From Pseudomonadota bacterium (GTDB lineage: Bacteria; Pseudomonadota; Gammaproteobacteria; Steroidobacterales; Steroidobacteraceae), in NCBI GenBank assembly GCA_026398735.1, contig JAPLSH010000004.1, positions 124,001-188,000 on the forward strand: 64,000 bases of DNA. Reading direction: 5' to 3'. Each line of letters opens with the position of its first letter. The first letter of the stretch is position 1. The notes under the pieces were generated by a model that saw only the letters and a list, made by a program, of their open reading frames with translations, did no database searches and was not told the origin of the DNA. Below are positions 55,789-63,965 of this stretch, piece by piece. Position numbers and translations under genes: made by a program.

Positions 55789-57363
55789 TCAGAGTGCAGG
55801 CAGCGAGGTGCAGGCCGAACCCGTCGCGCTGAACGTTGCCGTCTTCGAGTTGCAAGTCCAACCGGCATACCAAGTGTCGTTGGCATCCTTGACCGCACCG
55901 ATATATGTGGTGGTATCAAAGAAAGCGTTGACCGTCTTGGCATCAAACGGGGTACGAGCTGTCTCGTTGGCGCCGTTGATGAACACGCTGCTCAGCGTCG
56001 ATGTCAGGCTGGAGGTGTTGTTGGTGCCGGCGTTGAACGTGTCGGTGACTTGCTGAGCAGTCAGCCCACCGCTGCCAACGAACTGTGTCGTGCCGCAGGT
56101 CATGGCTACAGACTTGAAGGCCGGGGCGCCGAGCTTTTCCGGGATCGAGTTGGCAGCACCGATGATGTTGGTGCCGTTGAGGCGCAAGCAGCCCGTCGGG
56201 GTGGTCAGCACGCCGTTCATGAGCGTGGCATCAGCACCACCGCGCAGCAGCATGGCGGCTTGGTTGCCGTTGGCCGCATTCTTGTGCACGAAGGTGAAGT
56301 TGGACAGCTGCATGTTGGTGCGCGGCGCCTGGCTCTCCAGCGCGTTGGCCGAGTCCAGCTCGATGATCGAGTCAGCAGCACCGCTGGTCTTTTGCACAGC
56401 GATGACGTACTGAATGTTGCCTTGGTAGCCGGTGTCCAAGTCGAGGTTGTCGTCGTCGGCGCCGGTGAACACCATGTTCTTCATGTTCACGCGGCCACCG
56501 AAGGCTTCCATCGCGTCGTCCGAGCTGTTGTGCGTGTGGATGTAGCTCAGCGAGGTGCCGCTACCCACGCCGCCCAGAGTCAGCGACTGCAGTTCGCTGT
56601 CGCCCGACAGCACATAGCCGGAGTAGCGGATCTGCACGTACTTCATCGTGCCGCTGTTGTCGGCAGGCGTTGCGCCACCGAAGTAAGCCGGATCCACTGC
56701 GCCTTCGGTCTGGCGCTCGCAGGCAACCGTACCCGGCGTTGCGGCCGGTGCAACGGTGCAATCGGTGATGGGCGCGCGGCCCAGCAGTACAACGCCGCCC
56801 CACTGGCCCTGCGAGTCGTCCGTGGCCAAGCCCAGAACGTTGTCGCGGCTGGTGAACACGATCGGTGACGTGGCGGTACCAACGGCGCTGATGCGGTTGC
56901 CGCGGTTAACGGCGAGCCATGAAACACCCGTCGAGGCGTAGATCACCACGCCGGGCTGAATGGTCAGCGTGACCACTGCATCGGTGGTGGGTGCTGCACC
57001 GCGGTCGTAGCCCACGTCGACGCGGCCGCCGAGTGAGTACAGCAGCCCGGAAATCTTGGTCAGCGTCGTGGTGCGCGTGATGCGCGGCGGCAGTTCGCAG
57101 ACGCGATAGGTGCCGGTCGGGCCGGTGATCGTGCCGCGATCGGCCAGACCAGCCGAATCTTCAATGGTGGGGCAGCCGCCGGCAGGTGTGACCAGCGTCG
57201 GGCCGGTGACCGGCGGAGTAACAGGGGCGGTCGTCGTGTTGTTGACGATGCTGATGTTGCCACCGCTGCCCGGCGAGGCAATCTCGTTGGCACCGCAACC
57301 ACTGAGCACTGCGGCAACCGCAGCGATGACAAGCTTGTTCGAGTAACGCGAGACGATGACCAT
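55789..57363 (-). CDS. Lipoprotein with right-handed beta-helix-like repeats (TonB receptor partner)
   Basis: From the ATG at 57363, with GGGGAG seven bases upstream, this 524-residue protein has a lipobox LSGC at Cys23 and a Ser/Thr/Pro linker. A long repeat-rich region follows, with LTIQPGVVIYAS, DDSQGQWGGVVLLGRAPI, MKYVQIRYSGYVL, LQSLTLGGVGSGTSLSYIHTHNSSDDAMEAFGGRVNMKNMVFTGADDDNLDLDTGYQGNIQYVIA. This pattern of G-W-GG-VLLG and short strand turns fits a right-handed beta helix. Cysteines near the end could form disulfides. It is probably a surface or periplasmic substrate-binding partner for the receptor encoded just downstream. Confidence 0.78.
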   Translation of the reverse strand: MVIVSRYSNKLVIAAVAAVLSGCGANEIASPGSGGNISIVNNTTTAPVTPPVTGPTLVTPAGGCPTIEDSAGLADRGTITGPTGTYRVCELPPRITRTTTLTKISGLLYSLGGRVDVGYDRGAAPTTDAVVTLTIQPGVVIYASTGVSWLAVNRGNRISAVGTATSPIVFTSRDNVLGLATDDSQGQWGGVVLLGRAPITDCTVAPAATPGTVACERQTEGAVDPAYFGGATPADNSGTMKYVQIRYSGYVLSGDSELQSLTLGGVGSGTSLSYIHTHNSSDDAMEAFGGRVNMKNMVFTGADDDNLDLDTGYQGNIQYVIAVQKTSGAADSIIELDSANALESQAPRTNMQLSNFTFVHKNAANGNQAAMLLRGGADATLMNGVLTTPTGCLRLNGTNIIGAANSIPEKLGAPAFKSVAMTCGTTQFVGSGGLTAQQVTDTFNAGTNNTSSLTSTLSSVFINGANETARTPFDAKTVNAFFDTTTYIGAVKDANDTWYAGWTCNSKTATFSATGSACTSLPAL

Positions 57364-57414
57364 GACACTCCCCTGCGGGTATCCCGGGATGGGTGGATAC
57401 AGAGCAACCTGATG

Positions 57415-57437
57415 CCGCTGAGAAACACTCTCAGCGG
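57415..57437. promoter_or_regulatory. Leader hairpin upstream of the lipoprotein-receptor genes
   Basis: CCGCTGAGA (57415-57423) and TCTCAGCGG (57429-57437) form a perfect 9-bp stem with a 5-base loop in the 157-base leader. A second hairpin, CACTC-TAAG-GAGTG (57448-57461), lies just upstream in the transcript. Either could be an attenuator or processing site. Confidence 0.5.
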
Positions 57438-57521
57438 GTATGGCAGGCACTCTAAGGAGTGATGGTTGCGGTCTTGTGTACGGTTTGTGACGTTCCTGTT
57501 ACAAGGCCTGAAATAGCGCCG

Positions 57522-57914
57522 TTATTTGACGATGAAACCCGCGCGCGGGTTGAATTCTTTATTGTCTGAGGTGCGCACTGCGGACACCCATGCTGCCGCC
57601 GCACGACCATCGCGATGCGGGTGGCCCTTGATGGTAATAGGTGTACCAGCCGCAAAGTCGCGCATGCGGATGCCGGCACGCGTGAGTGTGCTGGGACCTT
57701 CTGCCTCGAAGCCCCAGGTGGTCACCTTGCCTTTGGCATCCTTCACGTCCACCAACAGCCAGGAATGCGGGTTGGTGTACTGGAACTCTTTGACCACGCC
57801 GGTGAGCGTGACTTCTTTAGTTGCATCGAACATCGCACCCGAATGATGCGCTGTAACTGGCAAGGCTAGTGCCGACACGAAGAGGGCGCAGCCGACGATA
57901 TGACGTTTGATCAT
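57522..57914 (-). CDS. DUF6152 family secreted protein (second copy)
   Basis: This 130-residue protein has a Sec signal with cleavage after VTA, leaving a mature N terminus of HHSGAMFD, as in the copy at 17269. It continues TLTGVVKEFQYTNPHSWLLVDVKDAKGKVTTWGFEAEGPSTLTRAG and a HPHRDGRAAAAWVSAV block. The ATG at 57914 is chosen since it exposes a typical signal peptide. Function unknown; it lies between the exported unknown protein and the lipoprotein-receptor genes on the same strand. Confidence 0.85.
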   Translation of the reverse strand: MIKRHIVGCALFVSALALPVTAHHSGAMFDATKEVTLTGVVKEFQYTNPHSWLLVDVKDAKGKVTTWGFEAEGPSTLTRAGIRMRDFAAGTPITIKGHPHRDGRAAAAWVSAVRTSDNKEFNPRAGFIVK

Positions 57915-57951
57915 GATGTATCCCCGATTAGTGCTTAGGTTGCTTTGCCAG

Positions 57952-58950
57952 TTACTGCTTAGGAGCCTGTTCGAAGTCGAAGGGCTTGAACTCAGATGTG
58001 CCATCGGATTTCTTTTCGATCGCATTGTTTTCGTTCTCGCGGCAATCCCAATAACGCAGCCGCAGCGACTTGTCATCGTTGGTGAGCTGTGTCCAGCTTT
58101 GACGCGTATACCAAGGCTTTGCCAGATTCACCGGGTCATATACCCACATGTCGGACTGCAGTGTCTTGGCGTCAACCTTGTGCCAGCGCTCCACGACGGT
58201 GGTCTGCTCGGAATAGTCCGGCTGCAGGCCGCGCTGGTATTGGCCCTTGTGCAGGTAACGAGTGTGCGTCACTAGGGTGTCGCCATCCCAGAAGCCAATC
58301 GTGTCGCCATTCCATGACGGATAGGCATCTTCTTCGGGCGTATGGTCGCGGCCGTCGGTGTAGACACGGCGCACATCATTGACCATCTCGTTGATGAGCC
58401 AGGTCTGCGTTGGTGTGACCACAAACTCATGCAGGAAAGGCTCGGTAACCCAACGCGGCACGCCGGGCGGGCGGCAATCGCTGATGGGATCGTATTCACC
58501 ACCGGTACGTCCCAGTTGATCGGCCTTGGTCCGATACACGGCCCGACCTGCGGGCGTCAGCTGTGCCGTGGTGGTGCCAGGCTCACCCTTGGCCACGCCG
58601 GCGTAATACTCGGGCTTGGGCGGGCGGCCGGCCAGATCGGCATCAAACTCCAGACCGCCGCCGGTGCGCGTATAGACGCCAGACCAGTCGTAGGCGGGCT
58701 CGGACATCTGCGCCCAGGCAGGATTTTTGCCGCCACCTGCAGCCTCACGCAGACGCTGGAACAACTCCCAGGATGTCTTGTAGCGCTCGCCAAAGGCTTG
58801 CAGTTGCGACTTTTGGGCCGGCCAATCGGCGCCTTTATCGACCCATGCCGGCGGTCGGTCCTGAGCAACCCCCCGAACCAGGACTGCACCGACCGCCACC
58901 ACTGCTAACGCAACAGCAACGCCTATCGCCCGCTTGCCCCCAACTGCCAT
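57952..58950 (-). CDS. Exported protein of unknown function, DUF6152 neighbour
   Basis: The 332-residue product has an N-terminal hydrophobic segment (about 8-27), either signal or membrane anchor. Conserved-looking blocks are PAWAQMSEPAYDWSGVYTR, CRPPGVPRWVTEPFLHEFVVTPTQTWLINE, VRRVYTDGRDHTPEEDAYPSWNGDTIGFWDGDTLVTHTRYLHKGQ and the charged tail. I have met this WNGDTIGxWDGDTLV pattern in uncharacterised exported proteins that occur beside DUF6152 genes, but cannot name the family. The ATG at 58950 is preferred, with GAAGG eight bases upstream; the ATG at 58956 is too close to it. Confidence 0.7.
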   Translation of the reverse strand: MAVGGKRAIGVAVALAVVAVGAVLVRGVAQDRPPAWVDKGADWPAQKSQLQAFGERYKTSWELFQRLREAAGGGKNPAWAQMSEPAYDWSGVYTRTGGGLEFDADLAGRPPKPEYYAGVAKGEPGTTTAQLTPAGRAVYRTKADQLGRTGGEYDPISDCRPPGVPRWVTEPFLHEFVVTPTQTWLINEMVNDVRRVYTDGRDHTPEEDAYPSWNGDTIGFWDGDTLVTHTRYLHKGQYQRGLQPDYSEQTTVVERWHKVDAKTLQSDMWVYDPVNLAKPWYTRQSWTQLTNDDKSLRLRYWDCRENENNAIEKKSDGTSEFKPFDFEQAPKQ

Positions 58951-58977
58951 GTTCATGTCCTTCTAATTAGAGGAATC

Positions 58978-59005
58978 GATCTGCTAGTTACGTTTCTAGC
59001 AGGTC
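58978..59005. promoter_or_regulatory. Inverted repeat in the divergent spacer upstream of serC
   Basis: GATCTGCTAG and CTAGCAGGTC pair over 10 positions with one mismatch around an 8-base spacer. A perfect palindrome TCTAATTAGA is adjacent at 58962-58971. Both lie in the leader of the exported unknown gene. Confidence 0.4.
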
Positions 59006-59070
59006 ATGCCAGACACTACAAAAGCTTAAATGTGAACGGCACGTCTCCTAAGTTGATTACCGAATAAGAA

Positions 59071-59095
59071 GATTCACCGGCCGGTTATGTGAATC
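59071..59095. promoter_or_regulatory. Palindromic element just upstream of serC
   Basis: GATTCAC (59071-59077) and GTGAATC (59089-59095) are a perfect 7-bp inverted repeat enclosing ACCGGCCGGT, itself a perfect palindrome. It ends 15 bases before the serC ATG, a position suited to an operator or a translation-control hairpin. Confidence 0.45.
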
Positions 59096-59110
59096 CGTAA
59101 TAATCAATGG

Positions 59111-60232
59111 ATGAAACCCACTATTAAGCCGGCCAACGCCAACTTTTCTTCGGGACCCTGCGCCAAGCGGCCGGGTTATGACGTCAATGCCCTGCAGCTG
59201 AACCTGTTGGGCCGTTCCCACCGGTCGGCGCCCGGCAAACAGGCCCTGGCCTTGGCCTGCAGCCAAACCGCCCGCCTGTTGGGGCTGCCGGAGGGCTATC
59301 GCGTCGCAGTAGTGCCCGGCTCGGATACCGGAGCGGTCGAAATGGCGATGTGGTCGCTGCTGGGTGAGCGCGGCGTGGACGCGCTGGATTGGGAGTCGTT
59401 CAGCGCCGGTTGGGTGACCGACATCGTCAAGCAACTCAAGTTGCCGGGTGCCACCGTGCACAAGGCCGACTACGGCCACCTGCCCGACCTTGCCAAGGTG
59501 AACTTCGACAATGACGTGGTGTTCGTATGGAACGGCACCACCTCGGGCGTGAAAGTGCCCGATGGGAACTGGATACCCGATGACCGCAAAGGCCTGACGA
59601 TCTGCGATGCCACGTCGGCGGTATTTGCGATGGAGCTGCCGTGGCACAAGCTCGATGTAGTGACCTTCTCGTGGCAGAAGGTGCTCGGCGGCGAAGGCGC
59701 ACATGGCATGTTGATTCTGGGGCCGCGCGCCGTGCAACGGCTGGAGGCCTACAGCCCGCCGTGGCCGCTGCCCAAAGTGTTTCGTATGAAGTCAGGCGGC
59801 AAACTCAACGAAGGGTTGTTTCGCGGCGAGACCATCAACACCCCTTCAATGCTGTGCGTGGCCGATTACTTGGATGCGCTGAACTGGGTAGAGCGCCTTG
59901 GCGGTGTGGCCTCCACCATCGCGCGCAGCGAGGCCAATCTGCAGGTCATCCGTGAGTTTGTGCAAAGCCACGACTGGATCAGCTTTTTGGCGCGCGACCC
60001 CGCGACGCTATCCAACACCAGTGTCTGCCTGAGCGTGGCGCTGCCCGAAGAGCAGGTGAAGCAGATGGTGAAGCTGCTCGATGCAGAAGGCGTGGCGCAT
60101 GACATCGGTGCTTATAAGGATGCTCCTGCGGGACTACGCATCTGGTGCGGCGCCACTGTCGAAGCTGCCGACCTGCAAGCGCTCATGCCTTGGCTTGCGT
60201 GGGCCTTTCACAGCGTACAGCCTGCCAACTGA
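59111..60232 (+). CDS. serC: Phosphoserine aminotransferase
   Basis: SerC converts 3-phosphohydroxypyruvate and glutamate to phosphoserine. The 373-residue protein is of the short alphaproteobacterial/archaeal type: [60 protein letters not shown] with the PLP lysine, and [23 protein letters not shown]. It opens the serine operon; serA follows after 17 bases. Confidence 0.93.
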   Translation: MKPTIKPANANFSSGPCAKRPGYDVNALQLNLLGRSHRSAPGKQALALACSQTARLLGLPEGYRVAVVPGSDTGAVEMAMWSLLGERGVDALDWESFSAGWVTDIVKQLKLPGATVHKADYGHLPDLAKVNFDNDVVFVWNGTTSGVKVPDGNWIPDDRKGLTICDATSAVFAMELPWHKLDVVTFSWQKVLGGEGAHGMLILGPRAVQRLEAYSPPWPLPKVFRMKSGGKLNEGLFRGETINTPSMLCVADYLDALNWVERLGGVASTIARSEANLQVIREFVQSHDWISFLARDPATLSNTSVCLSVALPEEQVKQMVKLLDAEGVAHDIGAYKDAPAGLRIWCGATVEAADLQALMPWLAWAFHSVQPAN

Positions 60233-60249
60233 TCAACCGGGAATACATC

Positions 60250-61422
60250 ATGTTCAAGATCCGTACTTACAATCAGATCGCGCTTAAGGGACTCGAGCGC
60301 TTCCCGCGTCAAACCTATGAAGTGGGCAGCGACATCGGTCATCCCGAGGCCTTCCTGCTGCGTAGCCAAAAGCTGCACGACATCGCCGTGCCTGAAACGC
60401 TGCTGGCCGTGGCTCGCGCCGGTGCCGGCGTCAACAACGTACCTGTTGCCGATTACAGCCGGCGCGGCATCGTGGTGTTCAACACACCCGGCGCCAATGG
60501 CAACGCCGTCAAAGAACTGGTCGTGGCCGGCATGCTGTTGGCCAGCCGCAATGTGCGCGCCGCACTATCTTATGTGGGGACACTGGAGTCGGACACCGAC
60601 GCTGCGACCATGTCCGCCAAGGTAGAGAAGGACAAGTCACGTTTCGCAGGCAGCGAACTGCGCGGCAAGACGCTAGGAATCATCGGCCTGGGGATGATCG
60701 GCGGCATGGTTGCCGATATAGCGTTGGCGTTGGGCATGAAGGTTGTGGGCTTTGACCCAGTGCTATCGATCGATGCCGCCTGGCGGCTTTCTAATGACGT
60801 TGTGCGCATGGAAAACCTGTCGATGCTGCTATCACGCAGTGACTACGTCACCTTTCATGTCCCTGCGATGGATGCCACGCACCACATGATCAATGCAACC
60901 ACGTTAGGGCTTATGAAGCCTGGTGCGGTGCTGCTGAATTTTGCGCGTGAGTCAGTGGTCGATGCCGCAGCAGTGGTTAAGGCTTTAGATGCCGGCACGC
61001 TGTCGCACTACATCTGCGACTTCCCCGAGCCGGTACTGCTCGGCCACGCCAAGGTGATCTCCCTGCCGCACATCGGCGCCAGCACAGAAGAGTCTGAAGA
61101 AAACTGCGCGGTCATGGCTGCCAATCAGTTGGTGGACTATCTGCAGCAGGGTAACGTCACCAACTCCGTCAACTATCCGGCCATTCAGATGGAGCGCAGC
61201 CCCGGCACCACGCGCATCACGTTTTGCAACGACAATGTCGCAGGCGTGTTGGGCAATGTGTTGTCCGTGCTTGCAGAGCGCAAGGTCAATGTCATCGATA
61301 TGGTCAACAAAAGCCGCGGTGATCTGGCCATCAACATTATTGATGTGGCGCAGATGGATGCCACTGAGGTCGCCGCTGCGATTGCCAAGGTTGAGCACGT
61401 GATACGTGTGCGCGTCATCTGA
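60250..61422 (+). CDS. serA: D-3-phosphoglycerate dehydrogenase
   Basis: SerA oxidises 3-phosphoglycerate, the first step of serine synthesis. From the ATG at 60250 the 390-residue protein has ARAGAGVNNVPVADYSRRGIVVFNTPGANGNAVKELV, the NAD fold LGIIGLGMIGGMVADIALALGMKVVGFDP, catalytic ARESVVDAAAV and HIGASTEESEENCA, and a C-terminal ACT domain (NVAGVLGNVLSVLAERKVNVIDM), the site of serine feedback. It lies between serC and serB. Confidence 0.94.
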   Translation: MFKIRTYNQIALKGLERFPRQTYEVGSDIGHPEAFLLRSQKLHDIAVPETLLAVARAGAGVNNVPVADYSRRGIVVFNTPGANGNAVKELVVAGMLLASRNVRAALSYVGTLESDTDAATMSAKVEKDKSRFAGSELRGKTLGIIGLGMIGGMVADIALALGMKVVGFDPVLSIDAAWRLSNDVVRMENLSMLLSRSDYVTFHVPAMDATHHMINATTLGLMKPGAVLLNFARESVVDAAAVVKALDAGTLSHYICDFPEPVLLGHAKVISLPHIGASTEESEENCAVMAANQLVDYLQQGNVTNSVNYPAIQMERSPGTTRITFCNDNVAGVLGNVLSVLAERKVNVIDMVNKSRGDLAINIIDVAQMDATEVAAAIAKVEHVIRVRVI

Positions 61423-61433
61423 GGCAAGCTGCG

Positions 61434-62126
61434 TTGCTGAATCCCGTTCGCAAACTGTCGGACTTTCGCTTGATCGCGTTCGACATGGACTCGACGCTGA
61501 TCAACATCGAGTGCATCGACGAGCTGGCGGATGTTGCAGGTAGGCGCGAGGCTGTATCGGCGATTACCGAGGCTACGATGCGCGGTGAAATCACCGATTT
61601 CAAAGACAGCCTGCGCCGCCGTGTTGCGCTGTTGCGTGGGCTGCACGACAGCGCGTTAGACAGGGTGTATGAACAGCGTCTGCAGCTGAACCCCGGCGCG
61701 CAAACACTGGTGGACGCCTGCAAAGCGGCAGGGCTGACCACCGTGCTGGTCAGCGGCGGCTTTAGTTTCTTTGCCGAGCGCGTGCAGCAGCGCTTGGGTA
61801 TCGACTACTCACGCAGCAACGTGCTGGAAATTGTCGACGGTCATCTCACTGGCCAGCTTGTCGATCAGCCATGGGGTGACATCTGCGATGGCGCGCAAAA
61901 GCGCCACATGGTGGTGCAAACCTGTGCCGCTATCGGTGCCACCTTGCGACAAGCCATCGCAGTGGGCGATGGGGCCAACGACCTGCCCATGATGAACGCC
62001 TGTGCCGAGGCAGGCGGATTGTCTGTTGCTTATTGCGCCAAGCCTGCCGTTCGTGCGCAGGCGATGGTATCCATCAACAGCGCTGGACTTGAGCAGCTCT
62101 TGGAACTGTTCGTCACTCGTATTTAG
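61434..62126 (+). CDS. serB: Phosphoserine phosphatase
   Basis: SerB removes phosphate from phosphoserine. The 230-residue HAD protein starts at a TTG with GAGG nine bases upstream, 11 bases after serA. The nucleophile motif is AFDMDST (Asp17, Asp19), then VLVSGGFSFFAERVQQRLG and GDGANDLPMM. Unlike E. coli SerB it lacks an N-terminal ACT extension. It completes the pathway begun by serC and serA. Confidence 0.93.
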   Translation: MLNPVRKLSDFRLIAFDMDSTLINIECIDELADVAGRREAVSAITEATMRGEITDFKDSLRRRVALLRGLHDSALDRVYEQRLQLNPGAQTLVDACKAAGLTTVLVSGGFSFFAERVQQRLGIDYSRSNVLEIVDGHLTGQLVDQPWGDICDGAQKRHMVVQTCAAIGATLRQAIAVGDGANDLPMMNACAEAGGLSVAYCAKPAVRAQAMVSINSAGLEQLLELFVTRI

Positions 62127-62184
62127 CGGCAAATGCAGCCGTTTTGCCCGCAGCTATCGATGCCCCAGTGATTTAGCGTGATTC

Positions 62185-62225
62185 GTGAGATACGCCTTGG
62201 TTGACATTTGTATCTCACGGGATAC
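62185..62225. promoter_or_regulatory. Operator-like inverted repeat of the second toxin-antitoxin operon
   Basis: GTGAGATAC (62185-62193) and GTATCTCAC (62210-62218) are an exact 9-bp inverted repeat with a 16-base spacer. A third half-site GATAC follows at 62221-62225, and a TTGACA hexamer (62201-62206) sits between the arms. The site is ideally placed for repression by the antitoxin. Confidence 0.65.
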
Positions 62226-62227
62226 AC

Positions 62228-62533
62228 TTGTTTTCACTCGTTGAAGTTACAGCCCAATATTTGGCATGGCTTGAGGGTTTGCAGGATCCAACAGTCCGTG
62301 CCCGAGTTCGCGTCAGAGTGGACAGGATGGTGTACGGCAATCCTGGGCATCACCGGGTGCTGGCCGGCGGCCTAGTAGAGTTGAAGTTTGATTTCGGTGC
62401 CGGCTACCGCGTTTATTTCAAGGTGCTGAGCCCGAACAGACTTGTGGTTTTGATGGGTGGTGACAAGAAGTCCCAACGAGATGACATTCTCAAGGCCAGA
62501 TTGCTGGCCTCTTCATTGGAAGCCCCGCCATGA
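62228..62533 (+). CDS. RelE/ParE-superfamily toxin (addiction module killer protein)
   Basis: This 101-residue protein has the RelE-type pattern of small addiction-module killers: MFSLVEVTAQYLAWLEGLQDPTVRARVRVRVDRM, GGLVELKFDFGAGYRVYF and RLVVLMGGDKKSQRDDILKARLLA. The TTG at 62228 is chosen because it aligns with the family start and leaves the operator upstream. It probably targets translation; the stop overlaps the antitoxin start by 4 bases. It follows serB and precedes the DUF1161 gene. Confidence 0.88.
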   Translation: MFSLVEVTAQYLAWLEGLQDPTVRARVRVRVDRMVYGNPGHHRVLAGGLVELKFDFGAGYRVYFKVLSPNRLVVLMGGDKKSQRDDILKARLLASSLEAPP

Positions 62534-62844
62534 GCAAAGCAATACGTAAATGCAATTCGGTCAAAACCGTCAAATATGATGTGGCGTTGCAGCTCAACTC
62601 ACCAATTGAAAGAGCTGCTTACCTCAAGGCATGGCTGGACGAAGCGCCCGAGGATGCGTCTGGGTTTCTTCGCGCACTAGGCGATGTGGCACGAGCTCAT
62701 GGCATGGCGCGGGTTGCCCGTGATACTGGATTGGGCAGGGAAAGCTTGTACAAGTCTCTGTGTGTCACCGGCAATCCAAGTTTCGCTACTGTCTTGAAAA
62801 TCGCCAAGGCGCTTGGAGTTAAGTTGCATGCTGAATTGGCGTGA
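62530..62844 (+). CDS. HigA-like addiction module antitoxin
   Basis: This 104-residue protein is the partner of the preceding toxin. It has the family start VKYDVALQLNSPIERAAYLKAWLDEAPEDASGFLRALGDVARAHGMARVARDTGLGRESLYKSL, a helix-turn-helix, and SFATVLKIAKALGVKLHAE. Overlap of ATGA type with the toxin indicates translational coupling. It probably represses the operon through the inverted repeat at 62185-62225. Confidence 0.9.
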   Translation: MSKAIRKCNSVKTVKYDVALQLNSPIERAAYLKAWLDEAPEDASGFLRALGDVARAHGMARVARDTGLGRESLYKSLCVTGNPSFATVLKIAKALGVKLHAELA

Positions 62845-62896
62845 CGGCGCCTCACCCCCAGCAGCGCACCTACTGACAGTGCGCGCGAAGGCTGCA

Positions 62897-63124
62897 TCAG
62901 CTCTTCTTGTACGTGATCTTCTGCGTGCCGCCTGCGCAGCTGCCGATCACTTTGGCATCGCCGACGGCATCATTGGCGAGTGCCTCCAGCGTATAGCCTT
63001 TGACGCCTTTGGCATCGAGCTTGGCGGCGATTTCAGCTTTGAGTTCTTCGCAGGGTTTGCCCGCCGCAAAGGCCTGGGGCGCAACCAGCAGCGATAGGGC
63101 AGCAAGGGCGATGACTTTGGACAT
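62897..63124 (-). CDS. DUF1161 domain-containing exported protein
   Basis: This 75-residue protein has a Sec signal (MSKVIALAALSLLVAPQAFA) and the DUF1161 core KPCEELKAEIAAKLDAKGVKGYTLE and GSCAGGTQKITYKK, with two cysteines likely to pair. The ATG at 63124 has GGAGG well placed upstream; a GTG/ATG extension is less likely. Function unknown. It is convergent with the second antitoxin, about 52 bases away. Confidence 0.85.
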   Translation of the reverse strand: MSKVIALAALSLLVAPQAFAAGKPCEELKAEIAAKLDAKGVKGYTLEALANDAVGDAKVIGSCAGGTQKITYKKS

Positions 63125-63196
63125 GGCGACCTCCACTGGGGTTAACGGACGTATTCAGTGTACGCTCGATACAGGCAACTCATGCGCGGAGGGTGC

Positions 63197-63964
63197 ATGG
63201 CAACGCTTCGTCGATGGCACAAGAGCGCACTGGCTTTGCTACTGGCAACTGCTGCGGGCACAGCTTGGGTAGCCGTTGCGGCTGCGCCCTCGGCCACAGC
63301 CGACGCGCGGGCAGAGTTCCACTTCGCGCGACTCATTTATACGGACTTGCCCAACTACGGTCGCTTTCGCGGCGGTTGGTGGCGCCAGGACTGGCCAGAA
63401 GCCGAGATCCATTTCAGTGAAAATCTTCGTCGGCTAACCCGTATCAATACCGGTGAGCCGGTCGCAGTGCGGCTGACCGACGATGCCGTGTTTGATGTGC
63501 CGTTTTTGTACGCGACTCAAGTCGGCTACTGGGACCTCAGCGACGTCGAAATCGCACGGTTGCGCGAATATCTGCTGCGCGGCGGCTTGCTGATGGGTGA
63601 CGACTTTTGGGGCGAGAACGAGCGGGCCGTGCTGGAGGCCACGATGGCACAGGTGTTCCCCGACAGGGCCATGGTCGACATACCAGCCAACGATCCTATT
63701 TTGCATGTGGTGTTCAGCGTCAACGAGTTCACGCAGGTGCCTGGCCTGCGGCATGTAGGTCGCCGTGGTGTTGCGCAAGGCTTACCGGCACCGCGCTGGC
63801 GCGGCATCTATGACGACAACGGCCGTTTGATGGTAGCGATGAGCTACAACCAGGATGTGGGTGACAGTTGGGAAGAAGCCGACAACCCCTACTATCCCGA
63901 ACCGATGACTGCACTGGGCTATCGCTTGGGTATTAACTACATCACTTATTCGATGACCCATTAA
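63197..63964 (+). CDS. DUF4159 domain-containing exported protein
   Basis: The 255-residue product has a Sec signal (about 1-30) and the DUF4159 core: EFHFARLIYTDLPNYG, WWRQDWPEAEIHFSENLRRLTRI, PFLYATQVGYWDLSDVEIARLREYLLRGGLLMGDDFWGENE, and a late PYYPEPMTALGYRLGINYITYSMTH. DUF4159 has a flavodoxin/GATase-like fold and is common in gene sets with MoxR ATPase, DUF58 and VWA membrane proteins. GGAGGG precedes the ATG at 63197. The next gene starts two bases after its stop. Confidence 0.87.
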   Translation: MATLRRWHKSALALLLATAAGTAWVAVAAAPSATADARAEFHFARLIYTDLPNYGRFRGGWWRQDWPEAEIHFSENLRRLTRINTGEPVAVRLTDDAVFDVPFLYATQVGYWDLSDVEIARLREYLLRGGLLMGDDFWGENERAVLEATMAQVFPDRAMVDIPANDPILHVVFSVNEFTQVPGLRHVGRRGVAQGLPAPRWRGIYDDNGRLMVAMSYNQDVGDSWEEADNPYYPEPMTALGYRLGINYITYSMTH

Positions 63965-63965
63965 A

